Origin: Sabellastarte sp. h YS-2021
Taxonomy: Eukaryota; Annelida; Polychaeta; Sabellida; Sabellidae
Assembly: GCA_964017235.1 (NCBI GenBank)
Contig: OZ024936.1
Span: 13,430,496 to 13,494,495 of the forward strand
Direction: 5' to 3'
Length of the DNA stretch: 64,000 nucleotides
This document shows positions 10,101 through 21,491 of this stretch, one piece after another (the stretch's first letter is position 1; every line of letters begins with the position of its first letter). The translations under genes and the position numbers were made by a program. The notes beneath the pieces are model-generated. The model saw only the letters and a list, made by a program, of their open reading frames with translations. It did not search any database and was not told the DNA's origin.

Positions 10101-12477
10101 AGTATTTCCCATTGATTTTAAATGGGGATTTCGTCGTACATGTGTAGATGCCTTACCATCGAGTACGCCAATTTTGGTCGTTCCGAGGGACACCAATTTT
10201 TTTCCACCAATGGATAGAGTGGTCCAGTCTGAGTCTATACAATATAGCAGGGTAGGGTCTAAAGACCTTAATTTCGTAGATATGAGCAGAAACAGTATTT
10301 CCCATTGATTTTAAATGGGGATTTCATCGTACATGTGTAGATGCCTTACCATCGAGTACGCCAATTTTGGTCGTTCCGAGGGACACCAATTTTTTTCCAC
10401 CAATGGATAGAGTGGTCCAGTCTGAGTCTATACAATATAACAGGGTAGGGTCTAAAGACCTTAATTTCGTAGATATGAGCAGAAACAGTATTTCCCATTG
10501 ATTTTAAATGGGGATTTTGCCATGCATATACACTAGTACAGGTGCCTTGCCATCGAGTACACCAATTTTGGTCGTTCCGAGGGACACCAATTTTTTTCCA
10601 CCAATGGATAGAATGGTCCACTCTGAGTCTATACAATATAACAGGGTAGGGTCTAAAGACCTTAATTTCGTAGATATGAGCAGAAACAGTATTTCCCATT
10701 GATTTTAAATGGGGATTTCGTCGTACATGTGTAGATGCCTTACCATCGAGTACGCCAATTTTGGTCGTTCCGAGGGACACCAATTTTTTTCCACCAATGG
10801 ATAGAGTGGTCCAGTCTGAGTCTATACAATATAACAGGGTAGGGTCTAAAGACCTTAATTTCGTAGATATGAGCAGAAACAGTATTTCCCATTGATTTTA
10901 AATGGGGATTTTGCCATGCATATACACTAGTACAGGTGCCTTACCATCGAGTACGCCAATTTTGGTCGTTCCGAGGGACACCAATTTTTTTCCACCAATG
11001 GATAGAGTGGTCCAGTCTGAGTCTATACAATATAACAGGGTAGGGTCTAAAGACCTTAATTTCGTAGATATGAGCAGAAACAGTATTTCCCATTGATTTT
11101 AAATGGGGATTTCGTCGTACATGTGTAGATGCCTTACCATCGAGTACGCCAATTTTGGTCGTTCCGAGGGACACCAATTTTTTTCCACCAATGGATAGAG
11201 TGGTCCAGTCTGAGTCTCTACAATATAGCAGGGTAGGGTCTAAAGACCTTAATTTCGTAGATATGAGCAGAAACAGTATTTCCCATTGATTTTAAATGGG
11301 GATTTCGTCGTACATGTGTAGATGCCTTACCATCGAGTACGCCAATTTTGGTCGTTCCGAGGGACACCAATTTTTTTCCACCAATGGATAGAGTGGTCCA
11401 GTCTGAGTCTATACAATATAACAGGGTAGGGTCTAAAGACCTTAATTTCGTAGATATGAGCAGAAACAGTATTTCCCATTGATTTTAAATGGGGATTTTG
11501 CCATGCATATACACTAGTACAGGTGCCTTACCATCGAGTACGCCAGTTTTGGTCGTTCCGAGGGACACCAATTTTTTTCCACCAATGGATAGAGTGGTCC
11601 AGTCTGAGTCTATACAATATAACAGGGTAGGGTCTAAAGACCTTAATTTCGTAGATATGAGCAGAAACAGTATTTCCCATTGATTTTAAATGGGGATTTT
11701 GCCATGCATATACACTAGTACAGGTGCCTTGCCATCGAGTACACCAATTTTGGTCGTTCCGAGGGACACCAATTTTTTTCCACCAATGGATAGAATGGTC
11801 CACTCTGAGTCTATACAATATAACAGGGTAGGGTCTAAAGACCTTAATTTCGTAGATATGAGCAGAAACAGTATTTCCCATTGATTTTAAATGGGGATTT
11901 CGTCGTACATGTGTAGATGCCTTACCATCGAGTACGCCAATTTTGGTCGTTCCGAGGGACACCAATTTTTTTCCACCAATGGATAGAGTGGTCCAGTCTG
12001 AGTCTATACAATATAACAGGGTAGGGTCTAAAGACCTTAATTTCGTAGATATGAGCAGAAACAGTATTTCCCATTGATTTTAAATGGGGATTTTGCCATG
12101 CATATACACTAGTACAGGTGCCTTACCATCGAGTACGCCAATTTTGGTCGTTCCGAGGGACACCAATTTTTTTCCACCAATGGATAGAGTGGTCCAGTCT
12201 GAGTCTATACAATATAACAGGGTAGGGTCTAAAGACCTTAATTTCGTAGATATGAGCAGAAACAGTATTTCCCATTGATTTTAAATGGGGATTTCGTCGT
12301 ACATGTGTAGATGCCTTACCATCGAGTACGCCAATTTTGGTCGTTCCGAGGGACACCAATTTTTTTCCACCAATGGATAGAGTGGTCCAGTCTGAGTCTC
12401 TACAATATAGCAGGGTAGGGTCTAAAGACCTTAATTTCGTAGATATGAGCAGAAACAGTATTTCCCATTGATTTTAA
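7180..12477. repeat. 5.3-kb superunit, copy 1
   Basis: B monomers start at 7372, 7573, 7967, 8361, 8755, 9728, 10508, 10902, 11489, 11690 and 12084; all others are A. The first half is mainly A-B dimers, followed by A-rich stretches. Rare markers include gtacgccagtttt (7372), gtacacc with ccatgg (7774), ttttgtcg with ttccaag (8168), ttacgatc with ttctgag (8755), gtccactctg (9728) and agaatggtccactctg (10508). Monomer 7180 is 192 bp with a private cgagaccacc change. The left homology edge probably lies inside 6979. Confidence 0.9.
10508..11689. repeat. 1182-bp six-monomer tandem duplication, copy 1
   Basis: The order is B (agaatggtccactctg), A, B, A (tctctac/tatagcag), A, B (cagtttt). It is nested inside the first 5.3-kb superunit. 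Three B and three A monomers account exactly for 1182 bp. Confidence 0.92.
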
Positions 12478-12871
12478 ATGGGGATTTCGTCGTACATGTG
12501 TAGATGCCTTACCATCGAGTACGCCAATTTTGGTCGTTCCGAGGGACACCAATTTTTTTCCACCAATGGATAGAGTGGTCCAGTCTGAGTCTATACAATA
12601 TAACAGGGTAGGGTCTAAAGACCTTAATTTCGTAGATATGAGCAGAAACAGTATTTCCCATTGATTTTAAATGGGGATTTTGCCATGCATATACACTAGT
12701 ACAGGTGCCTTACCATCGAGTACGCCAGTTTTGGTCGTTCCGAGGGACACCAATTTTTTTCCACCAATGGATAGAGTGGTCCAGTCTGAGTCTATACAAT
12801 ATAACAGGGTAGGGTCTAAAGACCTTAATTTCGTAGATATGAGCAGAAACAGTATTTCCCATTGATTTTAA
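11690..12871. repeat. 1182-bp six-monomer tandem duplication, copy 2
   Basis: It repeats 10508-11689 with the same rare markers at the same places: agaatggtccactctg in 11690, tctctac/tatagcag in 12285 and cagtttt in 12671. It runs directly into the second 5.3-kb superunit copy, and the last B (12671) is also the counterpart of 7372. Confidence 0.92.
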
Positions 12872-15800
12872 ATGGGGATTTTGCCATGCATATACACTAG
12901 TACAGGTGCCTTACCATCGAGTACGCCAATTTTGGTCGTTCCGAGGGACACCAATTTTTTTCCACCAATGGATAGAGTGGTCCAGTCTGAGTCTATACAA
13001 TATAACAGGGTAGGGTCTAAAGACCTTAATTTCGTAGATATGAGCAGAAACAGTATTTCCCATTGATTTTAAATGGGGATTTCGTCGTACATGTGTAGAT
13101 GCCTTACCATGGAGTACACCAATTTTGGTCGTTCCGAGGGACACCAATTTTTTTCCACCAATGGATAGAGTGGTCCAGTCTGAGTCTATACAATATAACA
13201 GGGTAGGGTCTAAAGACCTTAATTTCCTAGATATGAGCAGAAACAGTATTTCCCATTGATTTTAAATGGGGATTTTGCCATGCATATACACTAGTACAGC
13301 TGCCTTACCATGGAGTACGCCAATTTTGGTCGTTCCGAGGGACACCAATTTTTTTCCACCAATGGATAGAGTGGTCCAGTCTGAGTCTATACAATATAAC
13401 AGGGTAGGGTCTAAAGACCTTAATTTCGTAGATATGAGCAGAAACAGTATTTCCCACTGATTTTAAATGGGGATTTTGTCGTACATGTGTAGATGCCTTA
13501 CCATCGAGTACGCCAATTTTGGTCGTTCCAAGGGACACAAATTGTTTTCCACCAATGGATAGAGTGGTCCAGTCTGAGTCTATACAATATAACAGGGTAG
13601 GGTCTAAAGACCTTAATTTCGTAGATATGAGCAGAAACAGTATTTCCCATTGATTTTAAATGGGGATTTTGCCATGCATATACACTAGTACAGGTGCCTT
13701 ACCATCGAGTACGCCAATTTTGGTCGTTCCGAGGGACACCAATTTTTTTCCACCAATGGATAGAGTGGTCCAGTCTGAGTCTATACAATATAACAGGGTA
13801 GGGTCTAAAGACCTTAATTTCGTAGATATGAGCAGAAACAGTATTTCCCATTGATTTTAAATGGGGATTTCGTCGTACATGTGTAGATGCCTTACCATCG
13901 AGTACGCCAATTTTGGTCGTTCCGAGGGACACCAATTTTTTTCCACCAATGGATAGAGTGGTCCAGTCTGAGTCTATACAATATAACAGGGTAGGGTCTA
14001 AAGACCTTAATTTCGTAGATATGAGCAGAAACAGTATTTCCCATTGATTTTAAATGGGGATTTTGCCATGCATATACACTAGTACAGGTGCCTTACGATC
14101 GAGTACGCCAATTTTGGTCGTTCTGAGGGACACCAATTTTTTTCCACCAATGGATAGAGTGGTCCAGTCTGAGTCTATACAATATAACAGGGTAGGGTCT
14201 AAAGACCTTAATTTCGTAGATATGAGCAGAAACAGTATTTCCCATTGATTTTAAATGGGGATTTCGTCGTACATGTGTAGATGCCTTACCATCGAGTACG
14301 CCAATTTTGGTCGTTCCGAGGGACACCAATTTTTTTCCACCAATGGATAGAGTGGTCCAGTCTGAGTCTATACAATATAACAGGGTAGGGTCTAAAGACC
14401 TTAATTTCGTAGATATGAGCAGAAACAGTATTTCCCATTGATTTTAAATGGGGATTTCGTCGTACATGTGTAGATGCCTTACCATCGAGTACGCCAATTT
14501 TGGTCGTTCCGAGGGACACCAATTTTTTTCTACCAATGGATAGAGTGGTCCAGTCTGAGTCTATACAATATAACAGGGTAGGGTCTAAAGACCTTAATTT
14601 CGTAGATATGAGCAGAAACAGTATTTCCCATTGATTTTAAATGGGGATTTCGTCGTACATGTGTAGATGCCTTACCATCGAGTACGCCAATTTTGGTCGT
14701 TCCGAGGGACACCAATTTTTTTCCACCAATGGATAGAGTGGTCCAGTCTGAGTCTATACAATATAGCAGGGTAGGGTCTAAAGACCTTAATTTCGTAGAT
14801 ATGAGCAGAAACAGTATTTCCCATTGATTTTAAATGGGGATTTCGTCGTACATGTGTAGATGCCTTACCATCGAGTACGCCAATTTTGGTCGTTCCGAGG
14901 GACACCAATTTTTTTCCACCAATGGATAGAGTGGTCCAGTCTGAGTCTATACAATATAACAGGGTAGGGTCTAAAGACCTTAATTTCGTAGATATGAGCA
15001 GAAACAGTATTTCCCATTGATTTTAAATGGGGATTTTGCCATGCATATACACTAGTACAGGTGCCTTGCCATCGAGTACACCAATTTTGGTCGTTCCGAG
15101 GGACACCAATTTTTTTCCACCAATGGATAGAGTGGTCCACTCTGAGTCTATACAATATAACAGGGTAGGGTCTAAAGACCTTAATTTCGTAGATATGAGC
15201 AGAAACAGTATTTCCCATTGATTTTAAATGGGGATTTCGTCGTACATGTGTAGATGCCTTACCATCGAGTACGCCAATTTTGGTCGTTCCGAGGGACACC
15301 AATTTTTTTCCACCAATGGATAGAGTGGTCCAGTCTGAGTCTATACAATATAACAGGGTAGGGTCTAAAGACCTTAATTTCGTAGATATGAGCAGAAACA
15401 GTATTTCCCATTGATTTTAAATGGGGATTTCGTCGTACATGTGTAGATGCCTTACCATCGAGTACGCCAATTTTGGTCGTTCCGAGGGACACCAATTTTT
15501 TTCCACCAATGGATAGAGTGGTCCAGTCTGAGTCTATACAATATAGCAGGGTAGGGTCTAAAGACCTTAATTTCGTAGATATGAGCAGAAACAGTATTTC
15601 CCATTGATTTTAAATGGGGATTTCGTCGTACATGTGTAGATGCCTTACCATCGAGTACGCCAATTTTGGTCGTTCCGAGGGACACCAATTTTTTTCCACC
15701 AATGGATAGAGTGGTCCAGTCTGAGTCTATACAATATAACAGGGTAGGGTCTAAAGACCTCAATTTCGTAGATATGAGCAGAAACAGTATTTCCCATTGA

Positions 15801-16007
15801 TTTTAAATGGGGATTTTGCCATGCATATACACTAGTACAGGTGCCTTGCCATCGAGTACACCAATTTTGGTCGTTCCGAGGGACACCAATTTTTTTCCAC
15901 CAATGGATAGAATGGTCCACTCTGAGTCTATACAATATAACAGGGTAGGGTCTAAAGACCTTAATTTCGTAGATATGAGCAGAAACAGTATTTCCCATTG
16001 ATTTTAA
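12478..16007. repeat. 5.3-kb superunit, copy 2 (truncated, ~3.5 kb)
   Basis: It follows copy 1 at an offset of 5299 bp. B monomers at 12671, 12872, 13266, 13660, 14054, 15027 and 15807 correspond to 7372, 7573, 7967, 8361, 8755, 9728 and 10508 with the same rare markers. Private differences are tttcctag at 13227, a T-to-C at 15761, and cgtcg in 15614 where copy 1 (10315) has catcg. The match ends in monomer 16008, which has ccatgg where 10709 has ccatcg. Confidence 0.92.
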
Positions 16008-17382
16008 ATGGGGATTTCGTCGTACATGTGTAGATGCCTTACCATGGAGTACGCCAATTTTGGTCGTTCCGAGGGACACCAATTTTTTTCCACCAATGGA
16101 TAGAGTGGTCCAGTCTGAGTCTATACAATATAACAGGGTAGGGTCTAAAGACCTTAATTTCGTAGATATCAGCAGAAACAGTATTTCCCATTGATTTTAA
16201 ATGGGGATTTTGCCATGCATATACACTAGTACAGCTGCCTTACCATGGAGTACGCCAATTTTGGTCGTTCCGAGGGACACCAATTTTTTTCCACCAATGG
16301 ATAGAGTGGTCCAGTCTGAGTCTATACAATATAACAGGGTAGGGTCTAAAGACCTTAATTTCGTAGATATGAGCAGAAACAGTATTTCCCATTGATTTTA
16401 AATGGGGATTTTGCCATGCATATACACTAGTACAGGTGCCTTACCATTGAGTACGCCAATTTTGGTCGTTCCGAGGGACACCAATTTTTTTCCACCAATG
16501 GATAGAGTGGTCCAGTCTGAGTCTATACAATATAACAGGGTAGGGTCTAAAGACCTTAATTTCGTAGATATGAGCAGAAACAGTATTTCCCATTGATTTT
16601 AAATGGGGATTTTGCCATGCATATACACTAGTACAGGTGCCTTCCCATCGAGTACGCCAATTTTGGTCGTTCCGAGGGACACCAATTTTTTTCCACCAAT
16701 GGATAGAGTGGTCCAGTCTGAGTCTATACAATATAACAGGGTAGGGTCTAAAGACCTTAATTTCGTAGATATGAGCAGAAACAGTATTTCCCATTGATTT
16801 TAAATGGGGATTTCGTCGTACATGTGTAGATGCCTTACCATCGAGTACGCCAATTTTGGTCGTTCCGAGGGACACCAATTTTTTTCCACCAATGGATAGA
16901 GTGGTCCAGTCTGAGTCTGTACAATATAACAGGGTAGGGTCTAAAGACCTTAATTTCGTAGATATGAGCAGAAACAGTATTTCCCATTGATTTTAAATGG
17001 GGATTTCGTCGTACATGTGTAGATGCCTTACCATCGAGTACGCCAATTTTGGTCGTTCCGAGGGACACCAATTTTTTTCTACCAATGGATAGAGTGGTCC
17101 AGTCTGAGTCTATACAATATAACAGGGTAGGGTCTAAAGACCTTAATTTCGTAGATATGAGCAGAAACAGTATTTCCCATTGATTTTAAATGGGGATTTC
17201 TTCGTACATGTGTAGATGCCTTACCATCGAGTACGCCAATTTTGGTCGTTCCGAGGGACACCAATTTTTTTCCACCAATGGATAGAGTGGTCCAGTCTGA
17301 GTCTATACAATATAACAGGGTAGGGTCTAAAGACCTTAATTTCGTAGATATGAGCAGAAACAGTATTTCCCATTGATTTTAA
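16008..17382. repeat. B-triplet module, copy at 16.2 kb
   Basis: A 16008 (ccatgg, atatcag) is followed by three B monomers of fixed sub-type order: 16201 (ACAGCT-ending, ccatgg), 16402 (ccattgag) and 16603 (ttcccatc). Then come A 16804 (tctgtac), A 16997 (ctacc) and A 17190 (atttcttcg). The module recurs at 43433-44807 (offset 27425) and, with changes, at 57947-59321. Confidence 0.92.
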
Positions 17383-18556
17383 ATGGGGATTTCGTCGTAC
17401 ATGTGTAGATGCCTTACCATGGAGTACGCCAATTTTGGTCGTTCCGAGGGACACCAATTTTTTTCCACCAATGGATAGAGTGGTCCAGTCTGAGTCTATA
17501 CAATATAACAGGGTAGGGTCTAAAGACCTTAATTTCGTAGATATGAGCAGAAACAGTATTTCCCATTGATTTTAAATGGGGATTTTGCCATGCATATACA
17601 CTAGTACAGCTGCCTTACCATGGAGTATGCCAATTTTGGTCGTTCCGAGGGACACCAATTTTTTTCCACCAATGGATAGAGTGGTCCAGTCTGAGTCTAT
17701 ACAATATAACAGGGTAGGGTCTAAAGACCTTAATTTCGTAGATATGAGCAGAAACAGTATTTCCCACTGATTTTAAATGGGGATTTCGTCGTACATGTGT
17801 AGATGCCTTACCATCGAGTACGCCAATTTTGGTCGTTCCGAGGGACACAAATTGTTTTCCACCAATGGATAGAGTGGTCCAGTCTGAGTCTATACAATAT
17901 AACAGGGTAGGGTCTAAAGACCTTAATTTCGTAGATATGAGCAGAAACAGTATTTCCCATTGATTTTAAATGGGGATTTTGCCATGCATATACACTAGTA
18001 CAGGTGCCTTCCCATCGAGTACGCCAATTTTGGTCGTTCCGAGGGACACCAATTTTTTTCCACCAATGGATAGAGTGGTCCAGTCTGAGTCTGTACAATA
18101 TAACAGGGTAGGGTCTAAAGACCTTAATTTCGTAGATATGAGCAGAAACAGTATTTCCCATTGATTTTAAATGGGGATTTCGTCGTACATGTGTAGATGC
18201 CTTACCATCGAGTACGCCAATTTTGGTCGTTCCGAGGGACACCAATTTTTTTCTACCAATGGATAGAGTGGTCCAGTCTGAGTCTATACAATATAACAGG
18301 GTAGGGTCTAAAGACCTTAATTTCGTAGATATGAGCAGAAACAGTATTTCCCATTGATTTTAAATGGGGATTTCTTCGTACATGTGTAGATGCCTTACCA
18401 TCGAGTACGCCAATTTTGGTCGTTCCGAGGGACACCAATTTTTTTCCACCAATGGATAGAGTGGTCCAGTCTGAGTCTATACAATATAACAGGGTAGGGT
18501 CTAAAGACCTTAATTTCGTAGATATGAGCAGAAACAGTATTTCCCATTGATTTTAA
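17383..18556. repeat. 1174-bp six-monomer unit
   Basis: The order is A (ccatgg), B 17576 (ACAGCT-ending, gtatgcc, ending cccactg), A 17777 (acaaattg), B 17970, A 18171 (ctacc), A 18364 (atttcttcg). B 17970 has the ttcccatc left part of B 16603 and the tctgtac right part of A 16804, so it is a hybrid monomer. Confidence 0.92.
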
Positions 18557-20116
18557 ATGGGGATTTCGTCGTACATGTGTAGATGCCTTACCATGGAGTA
18601 CGCCAATTTTGGTCGTTCCGAGGGACACCAATTTTTTTCCACCAATGGATAGAGTGGTCCAGTCTGAGTCTATACAATATAACAGGGTAGGGTCTAAAGA
18701 CCTTAATTTCGTAGATATGAGCAGAAACAGTATTTCCCATTGATTTTAAATGGGGATTTTGCCATGCATATACACTAGTACAGCTGCCTTACCATGGAGT
18801 ATGCCAATTTTGGTCGTTCCGAGGGACACCAATTTTTTTCCACCAATGGATAGAGTGGTCCAGTCTGAGTCTATACAATATAACAGGGTAGGGTCTAAAG
18901 ACCTTAATTTCGTAGATATGAGCAGAAACAGTATTTCCCACTGATTTTAAATGGGGATTTCGTCGTACATGTGTAGATGCCTTACCATCGAGTACGCCAA
19001 TTTTGGTCGTTCCGAGGGACACAAATTGTTTTCCACCAATGGATAGAGTGGTCCAGTCTGAGTCTATACAATATAACAGGGTAGGGTCTAAAGACCTTAA
19101 TTTCGTAGATATGAGCAGAAACAGTATTTCCCATTGATTTTAAATGGGGATTTTGCCATGCATATACACTAGTACAGGTGCCTTACCATCGAGTACGCCA
19201 ATTTTGGTCGTTCCGAGGGACACCAATTTTTTTCCACCAATGGATAGAGTGGTCCAGTCTGAGTCTATACAATATAACAGGGTAGGGTCTAAAGACCTTA
19301 ATTTCGTAGATATGAGCAGAAACAGTATTTCCCATTGATTTTAAATGGGGATTTCGTCGTACATGTGTAGATGCCTTACCATCGAGTACGCCAATTTTGG
19401 TCGTTCCGAGGGACACCAATTTTTTTCCACCAATGGATAGAGTGGTCCAGTCTGAGTCTATACAATATAACAGGGTAGGGTCTAAAGACCTTAATTTCGT
19501 AGATATGAGCAGACACAGTATTTCCCATTGATTTTAAATGGGGATTTCGTCGTACATGTGTAGATGCCTTACCATCGAGTACGCCAATTTTGGTCGTTCC
19601 GAGGGACACCAATTTTTTTCCACCAATGGATAGAGTGGTCCAGTCTGAGTCTATACAATATAACAGGGTAGGGTCTAAAGACCTTAATTTCGTAGATATG
19701 AGCAGAAACAGTATTTCCCATTGATTTTAAATGGGGATTTCGTCGTACATGTGTAGATGCCTTACCATCGAGTACGCCAATTTTGGTCGTTCCGAGGGAC
19801 ACCAATTTTTTTCTACCAATGGATAGAGTGGTCCAGTCTGAGTCTATACAATATAACAGGGTAGGGTCTAAAGACCTTAATTTCGTAGATATGAGCAGAA
19901 ACAGTATTTCCCATTGATTTTAAATGGGGATTTCGTCGTACATGTGTAGATGCCTTACCATCGAGTACGCCAATTTTGGTCGTTCCGAGGGACACCAATT
20001 TTTTTCCACCAATGGATAGAGTGGTCCAGTCTGAGTCTATACAATATAACAGGGTAGGGTCTAAAGACCTTAATTTCGTAGATATGAGCAGAAACAGTAT
20101 TTCCCATTGATTTTAA
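18557..20116. repeat. 1560-bp eight-monomer variant of the 1174-bp unit
   Basis: It starts like the previous unit: A ccatgg, B 18750, A acaaattg 18951, B 19144. It then has four A monomers, 19345 (cagacacag), 19538, 19731 (ctacc) and 19924, instead of two. The length difference, 386 bp, is exactly two A monomers. Confidence 0.92.
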
Positions 20117-21491
20117 ATGGGGATTTCGTCGTACATGTGTAGATGCCTTACCATGGAGTACGCCAATTTTGGTCGTTCCGAGGGACACCAATTTTTTTCC
20201 ACCAATGGATAGAGTGGTCCAGTCTGAGTCTATACAATATAACAGGGTAGGGTCTAAAGACCTTAATTTCGTAGATATGAGCAGACACAGTATTTCCCAT
20301 TGATTTTAAATGGGGATTTTGCCATGCATATACACTAGTACAGCTGCCTTACCATGGAGTATGCCAATTTTGGTCGTTCCGAGGGACACCAATTTTTTTC
20401 CACCAATGGATAGAGTGGTCCAGTCTGAGTCTATACAATATAACAGGGTAGGGTCTAAAGACCTTAATTTCGTAGATATGAGCAGAAACAGTATTTCCCA
20501 CTGATTTTAAATGGGGATTTCGTCGTACATGTGTAGATGCCTTACCATCGAGTACGCCAATTTTGGTCGTTCCGAGGGACACAAATTGTTTTCCACCAAT
20601 GGATAGAGTGGTCCAGTCTGAGTCTATACAATATAACAGGGTAGGGTCTAAAGACCTTAATTTCGTAGATATGAGCAGAAACAGTATTTCCCATTGATTT
20701 TAAATGGGGATTTTGCCATGCATATACACTAGTACAGGTGCCTTACCATCGAGTACGCCAATTTTGGTCGTTCCGAGGGACACCAATTTTTTTCCACCAA
20801 TGGATAGAGTGGTCCAGTCTGAGTCTATACAATATAACAGGGTAGGGTCTAAAGACCTTAATTTCGTAGATATGAGCAGAAACAGTATTTCCCATTGATT
20901 TTAAATGGGGATTTCGTCGTACATGTGTAGATGCCTTACCATCGAGTACGCCAATTTTGGTCGTTCCGAGGGACACCAATTTTTTTCCACCAATGGATAG
21001 AGTGGTCCAGTCTGAGTCTATACAATATAACAGGGTAGGGTCTAAAGACCTTAATTTCGTAGATATGAGCAGACACAGTATTTCCCATTGATTTTAAATG
21101 GGGATTTCGTCGTACATGTGTAGATGCCTTACCATCGAGTACGCCAATTTTGGTCGTTCCGAGGGACACCAATTTTTTTCCACCAATGGATAGAGTGGTC
21201 CAGTCTGAGTCTATACAATATAACAGGGTAGGGTCTAAAGACCTTAATTTCGTAGATATGAGCAGAAACAGTATTTCCCATTGATTTTAAATGGGGATTT
21301 TGCCATGCATATACACTAGTACAGGTGCCTTACCATCGAGTACGCCAATTTTGGTCGTTCCGAGGGACACCAATTTTTTTCCACCAATGGATAGAGTGGT
21401 CCAGTCTGAGTCTATACAATATAACAGGGTAGGGTCTAAAGACCTTAATTTCGTAGATATGAGCAGAAACAGTATTTCCCATTGATTTTAA
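20117..21491. repeat. Third, rearranged copy of the 1174/1560-bp unit
   Basis: Monomers are A 20117 (ccatgg, here also cagacacag), B 20310, A 20511 (acaaattg), B 20704, A 20905 (cagacacag), A 21098 and B 21291. The match to 18557 onward holds to 21098. B 21291 then replaces the expected ctacc A monomer. Confidence 0.9.
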
